A stretch of 6,398 bases of DNA from Firmicutes bacterium ADurb.Bin467 (lineage in GTDB: Bacteria > Bacillota > Clostridia > Christensenellales > Aristaeellaceae), in the NCBI GenBank assembly GCA_002068815.1, contig MWAC01000109.1, positions 1 to 6,398 on the forward strand, in the 5' to 3' direction. The notes under the pieces are model-generated. The model saw only the letters and a program-made list of their open reading frames with translations. It was not told the DNA's origin and did not search any database. Position 1 is the stretch's first letter. Each line of letters starts with the position of its first letter. The translations under genes and the position numbers were made by a program. Shown one piece after another: positions 1-6,004 of the stretch.

Positions 1-1572
1 GCGCATCACGTCCTGGTAGATCGCGACGGCGATGGTGGACGTCGAGCCGCCGTACAGCATGATCGACGAGCTCAATTCGTTGATGCAGGTGATCCAGCTC
101 AGAATCGCGCCGGAGAGTATGCCCGGCAGCATCAGCCGCGCCATGACGGTGAAGAACGTCTTCATCGGCGACACGCCCAAATTGATCGACGCCTCCTCGA
201 TGCTCGGGTCGGTCTGGTAGAGGAAGGCGCTGCCCGAGCGCACCGTGTATGGGAGCTTCCGCACCACATACGAGACGATCATGATCGCCGCCGTGCCGAC
301 GAGCCGGAGCCCCGGGCGGTTGAACGCGACGATCAGGCAGATGCCCAAGACCGACCCCGGGATCACGTACGGGAACATCACGAGCAGGTCCATCAGCCCC
401 GCGACCTTGCCGCGCTTGCGGACGAGTATGTAGGAGATCAGCATGCCGAGCACGACGATGAACGCGATCGCGATGATCGAGAACAGATAGGTGTTCGTGA
501 TGTTGAGGCTCAGCCGGTTCATGATCGACTTGTAGTTGTCGAGCGTGAACCCGCCGAGGAAGCCCGTGAAGTCCGCCCGGATGAACGACATCGCGACGAC
601 GGTCAATTGCGGCAGCAATCCGATCAGCGCGACGATCGCGACCGGCAGCGTCGCCAGCAGCCGCTTGAAGCCGCGCAGCACGACGACCTCCGGCGGGCGC
701 ATCGCGGTCATGATGTAGTTCCTGCGCGCGACGAGGAATTTCTGCACGAACAGTATCGCGAGCGAGCACGCGACGATGACGACCGACAGCGTGCTCGCCA
801 TGTTCGCGTTGCCGCCCAACTCGCTCATGTACTCGTTGTAGACGAGCACCGGCAGCGTCACCGCGTCGGGCTTCCCCTGCCCGATCAGCATCGGCGTTCC
901 GAAGTCCGCGAGCGAGGTCATGAACACCATGACCATGCCCGCGAGGATCGAAGGCAGCACGACCGGCAGCGTCACCGTGAACACCCGCCTGAGCTTCGAG
1001 GCGCCAAGGTTCTCCCCCGCCTCCTCGAGCGAGCTGTCGATCGAGCCCATCGCGCCCGACACGTACAGGTAGATGTACGGGTACAGGTGGAACGTGAACA
1101 CGAGTATGATGCCCGCCCTCCCGTAGATCGACGGAACGTAGATGCCGATCGAGTGGAACAGCTTCGTCACAAAGCCCGCGTTTCCGAACAGCAGTATCCA
1201 CGAGTACGCGCCGATGAACGGCGGCGACATCAGCGCCATGATGATGAACACGTAGAATATCTTCTTGCCCCAGATGTTGTAGCGCGTCATCAAATACGCG
1301 AGCGGAACGCCGATGAGCGTGCAGGTCGCCGTCGACAAAAACGTCACGTACGCGGTGCTCTTCAAGGAATTTACATAGTACGGCCGCGAGAAGAAGCGCG
1401 CGTAGTTGTAGAGCGTCAAGCCCTCGGCCTTCGTCGAGAAGAAGCTGCGCGTGATGAGCGTCGAAAACGGGTAGACGAGGAACAGCCCCATCGCGGCGAG
1501 GATCAGCAGCTTCATCAGAAACCAGAAATCGACCCGGAAACCCGTGAGCCGGGGCAACCTTCCGCCTAGCAT
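1..1572 (-). CDS. ABC transporter permease, fused double-domain (FbpB/AfuB-like), C-terminus outside the window
   Basis: This is the membrane subunit of a binding-protein-dependent importer, with both permease halves fused in one chain as in FbpB/AfuB-type transporters. The reading frame is open from the ATG at 1572 to the window edge, giving 524 residues. Family members are roughly 550 residues, so only a short C-terminus should be missing. Two EAA loops, which dock on the ATPase, are clear: EEAGENLG at residues 183-190, followed by LP at 202-203, and EEASINLG at 459-466, followed by LPG at 482-484. Hydrophobic segments lie near residues 22-40, 75-95, 105-130, 153-172, 206-225, 262-280, 306-330, 361-384, 394-416 and 425-436. 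The start is supported by GGAGG seven bases upstream (1580-1584). The start overlaps the ATPase stop by 7 bp (ATGCTAG), which suggests translational coupling. The family call is firm. The substrate is not determined. Confidence 0.93.
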   Translation of the reverse strand, partial: MLGGRLPRLTGFRVDFWFLMKLLILAAMGLFLVYPFSTLITRSFFSTKAEGLTLYNYARFFSRPYYVNSLKSTAYVTFLSTATCTLIGVPLAYLMTRYNIWGKKIFYVFIIMALMSPPFIGAYSWILLFGNAGFVTKLFHSIGIYVPSIYGRAGIILVFTFHLYPYIYLYVSGAMGSIDSSLEEAGENLGASKLRRVFTVTLPVVLPSILAGMVMVFMTSLADFGTPMLIGQGKPDAVTLPVLVYNEYMSELGGNANMASTLSVVIVACSLAILFVQKFLVARRNYIMTAMRPPEVVVLRGFKRLLATLPVAIVALIGLLPQLTVVAMSFIRADFTGFLGGFTLDNYKSIMNRLSLNITNTYLFSIIAIAFIVVLGMLISYILVRKRGKVAGLMDLLVMFPYVIPGSVLGICLIVAFNRPGLRLVGTAAIMIVSYVVRKLPYTVRSGSAFLYQTDPSIEEASINLGVSPMKTFFTVMARLMLPGILSGAILSWITCINELSSSIMLYGGSTSTIAVAIYQDVMR

Positions 1573-2528
1573 GAGAGCACCTCCGATTCCCCGGCGTAGA
1601 TGCTGATGCGCGCGGGGTCGAAGTTCACGAACACCTGCCGGCCGTCGGGCTTGATGTCCCCGACGTCCTTCGTGTATTCGTTGAGCTGCACGGTCTGGCC
1701 GTCGCGCAGCTTCACTTCATATTCTATGAAGTCGCCCAGGAACGTCGAGAGCTCGATCGTCCCCGGTATGCCCTCGTCCGCGAAGCGAAGCTGCTCCGGG
1801 CGCGCGGAGATTCGGCCCTCGCCCGAATAGGGCTTGCGGAGCCTCGCGGGGACGACGGTCCGGCCCTCGTCGATCAGGAGCCGCGCGTCCTCCGGGTTTT
1901 CGCCCTCGATCCGGCAGTCGATGAAGTTCGAGATGCCGATAAACCCCGCGACAAACGGGTTGTTCGGCCTCTTGTAGACCTCGTCGGGCGTGCCGACCTG
2001 CATGATGACGCCGTCCTTCATGACCGCGATGCGGTCCGAGATCGCGAGCGCCTCCTCCTGGTCGTGCGTCACGTAGATCGTCGTGATGCCGAGCCTGCGC
2101 TGGAGCTTCTTGATGACGGTGCGCATCTGCACGCGCAGCTTCGCGTCGAGGTTCGAGAGCGGCTCCGTCAGCGCCTCCTTCACGCGGCGCTTGACCTCGT
2201 CCCGGGGCACCTTCTTCGCCTTCAGGCCGTAGGCGACGTTCTCCGCGACGGTCAGGTGCGGGAAGATCGCGTAGTTCTGGAACACCATGCCGGTGTCGCG
2301 CCGATGGGCGGGCACGCCGTTGATCTTCTGGTCGCCGAAGTAGATCGCGCCCTCGTCGATGCTGTTGAACCCGGCGATCATCCGGAGAAGCGTCGTCTTC
2401 CCGCAGCCGGACGGCCCGAGCAGCGTGAAGAACTCGCCCTGCCGAATCTCCAGGTCGATGCCGCGCACCGCGACGAAATCGCCATATCGCTTGACGGCCT
2501 TCTCAATAACGACGTTGTGACTGCTCAT
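1566..2528 (-). CDS. ABC transporter ATP-binding protein (FbpC/AfuC/PotA-like) lacking signature and Walker B motifs
   Basis: By family, this is the cytoplasmic ATPase of the adjacent importer. Of 320 residues, the visible motifs are Walker A GPSGCGKT (38-45), Q-loop VFQN (Q84), D-loop SNLDA (125-129), H-loop YVTHD (H155) and a C-terminal TOBE-like regulatory domain from about 200 onward with a RPEQ motif. Between VKEAL (ending at 120) and EPLSNLDAK (from 122) the usual stretch of roughly 40 residues is absent. That stretch carries the ABC signature (LSGGQ-type) and the hydrophobic Walker B strand with its Asp. The Walker B glutamate position (E122) remains, preceded by Thr instead of Asp. 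Family members are about 350-370 residues, so the shortfall matches the gap. As read, the protein should not form a working ATP site. It is either an in-frame deletion allele or an assembly error. GGAGG lies 10 bases upstream (2539-2543). The stop overlaps the permease start. Confidence 0.9.
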   Translation of the reverse strand: MSSHNVVIEKAVKRYGDFVAVRGIDLEIRQGEFFTLLGPSGCGKTTLLRMIAGFNSIDEGAIYFGDQKINGVPAHRRDTGMVFQNYAIFPHLTVAENVAYGLKAKKVPRDEVKRRVKEALTEPLSNLDAKLRVQMRTVIKKLQRRLGITTIYVTHDQEEALAISDRIAVMKDGVIMQVGTPDEVYKRPNNPFVAGFIGISNFIDCRIEGENPEDARLLIDEGRTVVPARLRKPYSGEGRISARPEQLRFADEGIPGTIELSTFLGDFIEYEVKLRDGQTVQLNEYTKDVGDIKPDGRQVFVNFDPARISIYAGESEVLSC

Positions 2529-2568
2529 AATCGGTGAACCTCCGAAACTTCCGTATGAAAATGGGAAA

Positions 2569-2590
2569 AGGGGCGGCGTTAACCGCCCCT
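2569..2590 (-). terminator. Intercistronic GC-rich hairpin (attenuator or mRNA-stabilising stem-loop)
   Basis: A perfect 8-bp inverted repeat (AGGGGCGG / CCGCCCCT) with a 6-base loop sits 13 bases after the stop of the binding-protein gene. On the minus-strand transcript it is followed by TTTTCCCATTTT, a broken U-tract. Such elements between binding-protein and ATPase genes usually cause partial termination or protect the upstream mRNA, which lets the binding protein be made in excess. The role here is inferred; the stem is seen directly. Confidence 0.6.
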
Positions 2591-2603
2591 CATCAGGCGT
2601 TTT

Positions 2604-3608
2604 TTACCCGACCATGATGTCCTGCCAGGTCTCGATGATCTCGGGCTTGTTGTTCGCGGCCCAGTCGAAGTCGTAGTCCGCCAGGTCGAGCTCGGAGAGC
2701 GCCGGGAGCGAGCCGGTATCCATGTCCGTGCGGACCGGGCGGCGCTTCCAGTTCGTCGACTGCTCGGTCTGGCACTCGACGCCGGTCACGAAGTCGATGA
2801 ACAGCTTCGCGTTGTCCGGGTTCGGGCAGTTCTTGACCATCGCGACGCCGTCCGGAACAGCGGAGTTGCCCGCGGGGTAGTTGTAGCCGACGGTGTCGTC
2901 GCCCTCGTAGAGGACGGCGGACTTCTCAATCGTGATGCCGATCTTGTACTCGCCGGTCTTGACGAGCTTGTGGCAGTTGCCGGACGAATCCTGCACCTTT
3001 CCGTCGAGGTTCGCGTAGAAGGCCTTCACGAAGTCCCAGCCGCCGCCCTCGGGGCCGCCGTTGGCGAAGATCATCGTGCAAAGCTGCGTGAACGCCGAGC
3101 CGGACTTCGCCGGGGACGCGTACGCGATCTGCCCCTTCCACTTGGGATCGAGCAGGTCGTTCCAGGTCTTGGGCGCCTCCTCGTCCTTGACGAGCTCGCG
3201 GTTGTAGAAGATGACCATCGGCAGCGGCGACTCGCCGATCCACAGGTCGTCCTTGTCCTTGTACGCCTCGTCGATGACGGCGTCGTTTGCGCAGACGTAG
3301 GGATCAAAGTAGCTCTTGAACGCGGCCAGCGAGTCCGCGCCGCCGCCCCAGAGCACGTCCGCCAGCGGGTTCTCGCTCTCCGCCGCGATGCGCTGGAGAA
3401 GCTCGCCCGTGCCCGCTGCGACCACCTGCACCTCGATGCCCGGATATGCCGCCTCGAACAGCTTCACGCCCGCCTCGAGGGGGCTGGCGTCGTGCGGCGA
3501 GTAGATCACGAGCGTTCCGCTCGCCGCGGACGCTCCGCTGGACTCGGCCAGGGCAAGGCCCGAGAGCACAAACAGCGCAGTCAACAGGATCGCAAGCAGT
3601 TTCTTCAT
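2604..3608 (-). CDS. Extracellular solute-binding protein of an iron/AfuA-like ABC importer
   Basis: This is the secreted ligand-capturing subunit of the importer, 334 residues long. It starts with a signal peptide: a Lys-rich n-region (MKK), a hydrophobic core at about residues 4-18 and a plausible signal peptidase I site after LALA (residue 21). No lipobox cysteine is present. The mature part begins [10 protein letters not shown] (31-40), a typical first beta strand of this family. It continues with the conserved LADVLWGGG (82-90), FYNRELV (134-140), [12 protein letters not shown] (148-159) and NSAVPDGVA (248-256), then [10 protein letters not shown] (264-273). These resemble AfuA/FbpA-like binding proteins of the periplasmic-binding-protein type II fold. 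The adjacent tyrosine pair that FbpA uses for Fe(III) is not seen, so iron is not assured; sugar phosphates or phosphonates are alternatives. Five cysteines occur in the mature chain. An upstream in-frame ATG at 3644 is rejected because the strong AGGAGG (3617-3622) sits 8 bases before 3608. Confidence 0.92.
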   Translation of the reverse strand: MKKLLAILLTALFVLSGLALAESSGASAASGTLVIYSPHDASPLEAGVKLFEAAYPGIEVQVVAAGTGELLQRIAAESENPLADVLWGGGADSLAAFKSYFDPYVCANDAVIDEAYKDKDDLWIGESPLPMVIFYNRELVKDEEAPKTWNDLLDPKWKGQIAYASPAKSGSAFTQLCTMIFANGGPEGGGWDFVKAFYANLDGKVQDSSGNCHKLVKTGEYKIGITIEKSAVLYEGDDTVGYNYPAGNSAVPDGVAMVKNCPNPDNAKLFIDFVTGVECQTEQSTNWKRRPVRTDMDTGSLPALSELDLADYDFDWAANNKPEIIETWQDIMVG

Positions 3609-3616
3609 GGATTGTT

Positions 3617-3622
3617 CCTCCT
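3617..3622 (-). promoter_or_regulatory. Ribosome binding site that fixes the binding-protein start
   Basis: AGGAGG on the minus strand lies 8 bases before the ATG at 3608. It lies inside the reading frame of the longer alternative that starts at 3644. Because a signal peptide begins exactly at 3608, this site selects that start. Confidence 0.85.
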
Positions 3623-3627
3623 TTATT

Positions 3628-3646
3628 GTGTGGGCACCGCCCATAC
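3628..3646 (-). promoter_or_regulatory. Dyad at the predicted 5' end of the ABC operon mRNA
   Basis: An inverted repeat GTATGGGC / GCCCACAC (minus strand, one mismatch) encloses a 3-base loop. It begins about 10 bases downstream of the -10 box, so it sits at or just after the likely transcription start and ahead of the ribosome binding site. It could be an operator or a 5'-terminal RNA hairpin. It does not resemble a Fur box. No regulator gene is visible in the window. Confidence 0.4.
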
Positions 3647-3655
3647 GTTATGGAT

Positions 3656-3684
3656 ATTATACCATTTTGTGCGCGCACTTTCAA
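3656..3684 (-). promoter_or_regulatory. Sigma-A promoter of the ABC importer operon
   Basis: On the minus strand, TTGAAA (3684-3679) and a perfect TATAAT (3661-3656) are separated by 17 bases. The 10-bp perfect palindrome GTGCGCGCAC (3669-3678) fills much of the spacer and could be a repressor site. The predicted transcription start is near 3649, giving a leader of about 40 bases. Confidence 0.85.
3669..3678. promoter_or_regulatory. Perfect 10-bp palindrome inside the promoter spacer
   Basis: GTGCGCGCAC reads the same on both strands and lies wholly between the -35 and -10 boxes of the ABC operon promoter. A protein bound there would block RNA polymerase. The site is short and GC-rich, so it may be chance in this genome. 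The operator role is inference only. Confidence 0.3.
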
Positions 3685-3694
3685 GATGAATTTA

Positions 3695-3732
3695 ACACAA
3701 AGCGCGATTTTCCGCGGCCGAAAACGCTGTGT
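3695..3732. repeat. Imperfect dyad between the divergent promoters
   Basis: ACACA, GCG and TTTTC blocks (3695-3712) are matched in reverse complement by GAAAA, CGC and TGTGT (3720-3732), with two short insertions in the left arm. The dyad sits between the two back-to-back promoters, upstream of both -35 boxes, outside any gene. It might be a shared regulator site or a weak cruciform. No known motif is recognised. Confidence 0.3.
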
Positions 3733-3749
3733 AAAATTCCAAAAAACCC

Positions 3750-3778
3750 TTGATGGCGCGCGGGGCTTGTGCTATAAT
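3750..3778 (+). promoter_or_regulatory. Sigma-A promoter of rpmE
   Basis: TTGATG (3750-3755) and a perfect TATAAT (3773-3778) are separated by 17 bases. The predicted start is near 3785, giving a leader of about 65 bases before rpmE. An A-rich stretch lies just upstream of the -35 box (3734-3746), which could act as an UP-like element. Confidence 0.85.
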
Positions 3779-3792
3779 AGCCTCTGCACGAC

Positions 3793-3833
3793 CACTCGGA
3801 TGCCGGTTCCGCCGGAGGATCGACAGTCCGGTG
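3793..3833 (+). promoter_or_regulatory. Structured 5' leader of rpmE, candidate L31 autoregulatory element
   Basis: The leader can fold with an outer stem pairing CAC(t)CGGA (3793-3800) to TCCGGTG (3827-3833) around an inner CCGG-ttccg-CCGG hairpin (3803-3815). A competing stem can form between CCGGA (3812-3816) and TCCGG (3827-3831). The structure ends 5 bases before the GAGGTG ribosome binding site (3839-3844), so it could gate translation. Ribosomal-protein leaders for L31 are known in Firmicutes. Whether this one matches a described consensus was not tested. Confidence 0.35.
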
Positions 3834-3850
3834 ACAAAGAGGTGAAAACC

Positions 3851-4048
3851 ATGAAGGAAAAAATCCATCCGAATTACGGCAAGGCGGTCGTCCGCTGCGT
3901 CTGCGGCGAGACCTTTGAAACCGGTTCCGTGAAAAAGGAGATGCGCGTGGATATCTGCTCCAAGTGCCATCCGTTCTACACCGGAAAGCAGAAGCTCGTC
4001 GACACGGGCGGGCGCGTGGATCGCTTCAAGAAGCGTTACGGCATGTAG
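3851..4048 (+). CDS. rpmE: 50S ribosomal protein L31 (zinc-binding type)
   Basis: This is a structural protein of the large ribosomal subunit, located at the central protuberance and bridging to the 30S head. At 65 residues it is the usual length. It starts MKEKIHPNY, the family hallmark, and carries the four zinc-ligand cysteines of the C+ form as CVC (C16, C18) and CSKC (C36, C39). These are followed by HPFYTGKQK (40-48) and the conserved end [11 protein letters not shown]. In many bacteria the zinc form is replaced by a C- paralogue under zinc limitation; no such paralogue is in this window. GAGGTG (3839-3844) lies 6 bases before the ATG. The gene has its own promoter and a terminator right after it, so it is probably mainly monocistronic with some read-through into prmC. 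Confidence 0.98.
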   Translation: MKEKIHPNYGKAVVRCVCGETFETGSVKKEMRVDICSKCHPFYTGKQKLVDTGGRVDRFKKRYGM

Positions 4049-4058
4049 CAGCTTGCGG

Positions 4059-4092
4059 ACGCCGGGAGAGGTTTAGCCTCCTCCGGCGTTTT
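4059..4092 (+). terminator. Rho-independent terminator after rpmE
   Basis: A 13-pair stem (ACGCCGGGAGAGG with CCTCCTCCGGCGT, including one G-U pair and one A/C mismatch) closes a 5-base loop. It is followed by TTTT at 4089-4092 and further T-rich sequence. It starts 10 bases after the rpmE stop. The U-tract is short, so partial read-through into prmC is plausible; no convincing separate promoter for prmC is seen. Confidence 0.8.
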
Positions 4093-4111
4093 CCTATGCT
4101 TTTATAGGGGA

Positions 4112-4915
4112 ATGGATGGGAACATGAACGTCCTGAAATGGCGAAGGCTGGCGGCGGAGAGACTTAGACAGGCCGGGAGCCCGGACCCCGCGGCGGACGC
4201 GAAGCTCATTTCGTGGGGGGACGCGCTTCGGGAATTGTCCGAAGCGGAAGAGGCCCGTCTCGAGGAACTGCTCGCAAGGAGGCTCTCGGGCGAACCGACG
4301 CAGTATGTCCTCGGATTGGCGTATTTCATGGGGTTTGAGTTTTTCGTCGATCGCCGCGTGCTGATCCCCAGGCAGGACACGGAGGTCTTGGTCGAGAAGG
4401 CGCTTAAATTGCTTTCGGCGCTGCCGGGCCCGCGCGTGCTCGACCTGTGCGCCGGGAGCGGCGCGATCGGGCTCTCGATCGCGAAGCTGCATCCGGGCGC
4501 ATGCGTGACGCTGACCGATATAAGCGCCGGGGCGTGCGCGGTCATCGAGGAAAACCGCGCCCGGCTCGGCGCCGGGGCGGAAATCCTCTGCGGAGACCTG
4601 TTCGAGCCGGTGCGCGGCCGGGCGTTCGACCTGATCGCGTGCAACCCGCCGTATGTCGAGACCGGCGCGCTCGCGAATCTGCAGCCGGAGGTCCGCAGGG
4701 AGCCCGCGCTCGCGCTCGACGGCGGCCCGGACGGGCTCGGGTTTTACCGCCGCATCGGAGCGGCCTGCCGGGAGCACCTCTCGCCCGGCGGCCAACTGCT
4801 CCTCGAGATCGGCTCGGAGCAGGCGGAGGCCGTCCAAGAAATCTTCGGCGGCGGAGAGGTATACAGGGATTTGTGCGGCCGCGACCGCGTGATTCAGATC
4901 AGGGGTGAAGTTTAA
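4112..4915 (+). CDS. prmC: Peptide chain release factor N5-glutamine methyltransferase PrmC (HemK)
   Basis: The enzyme transfers a methyl group from S-adenosylmethionine to the glutamine of the GGQ motif in RF1 and RF2, which raises termination efficiency. In 267 residues it has a small N-terminal helical domain (to about 60) and the substrate-docking segment GEPTQYVLG (60-68). LIPRQDTEVLVEKAL (84-98) comes next. The SAM-binding motif I, VLDLCAGSGAIGLSIA, is at 109-124, and the catalytic NPPY at 178-181. After these come EV-EPALALDGG-DGLGFYR (193-213). The N-terminal domain appears about 10 residues short compared with usual relatives, between DAKLI and GDALRELS. The start is uncertain: ATG at 4112 has a poorly spaced AGGGG, while the in-frame ATG at 4124 (residue 5) has GGATGGG just before it. 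The stop directly abuts the prfA start, and the product's substrate is encoded by prfA. Confidence 0.96.
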   Translation: MDGNMNVLKWRRLAAERLRQAGSPDPAADAKLISWGDALRELSEAEEARLEELLARRLSGEPTQYVLGLAYFMGFEFFVDRRVLIPRQDTEVLVEKALKLLSALPGPRVLDLCAGSGAIGLSIAKLHPGACVTLTDISAGACAVIEENRARLGAGAEILCGDLFEPVRGRAFDLIACNPPYVETGALANLQPEVRREPALALDGGPDGLGFYRRIGAACREHLSPGGQLLLEIGSEQAEAVQEIFGGGEVYRDLCGRDRVIQIRGEV

Positions 4916-6004
4916 ATGGAAAGAAATTTCGACGAGGGCGCGCGGATACTGTCGCAGCTCGAGGCCGTCGAGGGCCGGTTTGAGGAGCTTTCGATCCGCA
5001 TCACGCTCCCGGAGGTCATTCAGGACACGCAGCTGTTCGCGAAATTGATGCGCGAGCACAGCGAGCTCTCGGAGCTGAACGAGGTCGCCCGGCGCTGCCG
5101 CGGGATCGCGGAGGAGATCGGACAGGCGACGGCGCTTCTCAAGGACCCCGACATGGCGGAGATGGCGAGGGAAGAGCTCGAGGAGCTCGAGCCGAAGTAC
5201 CGCGAGGCTCTCCGGGAGGCGCGGCTGGCGCTGCTCCCGAAGGACCCGGACGACCGCAAGAACGCCGTGCTCGAGGTGCGCGCCGGCGCGGGCGGCGACG
5301 AGGCCGGGCTGTTCGGCGCGGAGCTTCTGCGCATGTACCAGCACTACGCCGACAGGCAGGGCTGGAAGTGGGAATTGATCGAGGACGGCTCGACGGAATT
5401 GGGCGGGATCAAGGAGAGCGTCGCGCTGATCCAGGGCAAGAACGTGTTTGAAAAGCTGAAGTTCGAGAGCGGCGTGCACCGCGTGCAGCGCGTGCCGGTG
5501 ACTGAGAGCTCCGGACGCATACACACGTCGACGGCGACCGTCGCGGTGCTGCCGGAGGCCGAGGACGTCGAGCTCGAGGTCAGCCCGGCGGACCTTCGCA
5601 TCGACACCTACCGCGCGTCCGGCGCGGGCGGCCAGCACGTCAACCGCACCGACTCGGCCGTGCGCATCACGCACATACCGACCGGGCTCGTCGTCACCTC
5701 GCAGGACCAGCGGTCGCAGATTCAGAACCGCGAGAAGGCGATGCGCGTGCTGAAATCGCGGCTCTACGACATGGAGCGCGAGCGGCAGGCGGGCGAATAC
5801 TCCGACCGCAGACGGCTGCAGGTCGGCACCGGCGACCGCTCCGAGCGCATACGCACCTACAACTTCCCGCAGGGGCGCGTGACCGACCACCGGATCAACC
5901 TCACGCTCTACAAGCTCGGGGACGTGCTCGAGGGCGACCTCGACGAGATCATCTCGCAGCTGACGCTCGCCGAGCAATCGGCGCGGATGGAGAAGCAGCA
6001 ATGA
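4916..6004 (+). CDS. prfA: Peptide chain release factor 1 (RF1)
   Basis: RF1 recognises UAA and UAG in the ribosomal A site and triggers peptide release. The 362-residue protein has the normal length. It has an N-terminal coiled-coil-rich domain (about 1-105), [11 protein letters not shown] (123-133) in the core, and the stop-codon-reading PVT tripeptide at 194-196 in [13 protein letters not shown]. This is the PxT type of RF1 and not the SPF of RF2. The catalytic GGQ is at 238-240 in SGAGGQHVN, the methylation target of PrmC. The conserved [22 protein letters not shown] (about 306-327) follows. The ATG comes straight after the prmC stop with AGGGGTG 8 bases upstream (4901-4907). The 3' end overlaps the next gene by 4 bp (ATGA), so translational coupling through prmC-prfA-Sua5/TsaC is likely. 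Confidence 0.98.
   Translation: MERNFDEGARILSQLEAVEGRFEELSIRITLPEVIQDTQLFAKLMREHSELSELNEVARRCRGIAEEIGQATALLKDPDMAEMAREELEELEPKYREALREARLALLPKDPDDRKNAVLEVRAGAGGDEAGLFGAELLRMYQHYADRQGWKWELIEDGSTELGGIKESVALIQGKNVFEKLKFESGVHRVQRVPVTESSGRIHTSTATVAVLPEAEDVELEVSPADLRIDTYRASGAGGQHVNRTDSAVRITHIPTGLVVTSQDQRSQIQNREKAMRVLKSRLYDMERERQAGEYSDRRRLQVGTGDRSERIRTYNFPQGRVTDHRINLTLYKLGDVLEGDLDEIISQLTLAEQSARMEKQQ

Noticed and set aside
607..1569. A 320-codon open frame on the plus strand opposite the permease
   Set aside because: Its product is very rich in Arg, His, Asp and Glu with no domain. It is the antisense image of a clear permease with two EAA loops, and arises from high GC.
2064..2537. Plus-strand open frame opposite the ATPase
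   Set aside because: It is antisense to Walker A and neighbouring conserved motifs, with low-complexity composition. No independent evidence.
3609..3644. Longer start ([11 protein letters not shown]) for the binding protein
   Set aside because: It would put a charged stretch before the signal peptide and contains the ribosome binding site of the 3608 start.
2970..3689. Plus-strand 239-codon frame opposite the binding protein
   Set aside because: It is antisense to a well-supported secreted protein and runs across its promoter. Composition is typical of a shadow frame.
3620..3700. Fur box at the ABC operon promoter
   Set aside because: The palindromes present are GC-rich, and no GATAAT-type repeat is seen near the promoter.
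3446..3850. N-terminal extension of rpmE in the same frame
   Set aside because: The frame stays open upstream by chance. The promoter, the ribosome binding site and the conserved L31 start MKEKIHPNY all place the start at 3851.
4094..6001. A 635-codon open frame on the minus strand covering prmC and prfA
   Set aside because: It is antisense to two certain genes. The product is rich in Arg, Leu, Ala and His, resembles no known family, and has no supporting promoter. GC-driven shadow frame.
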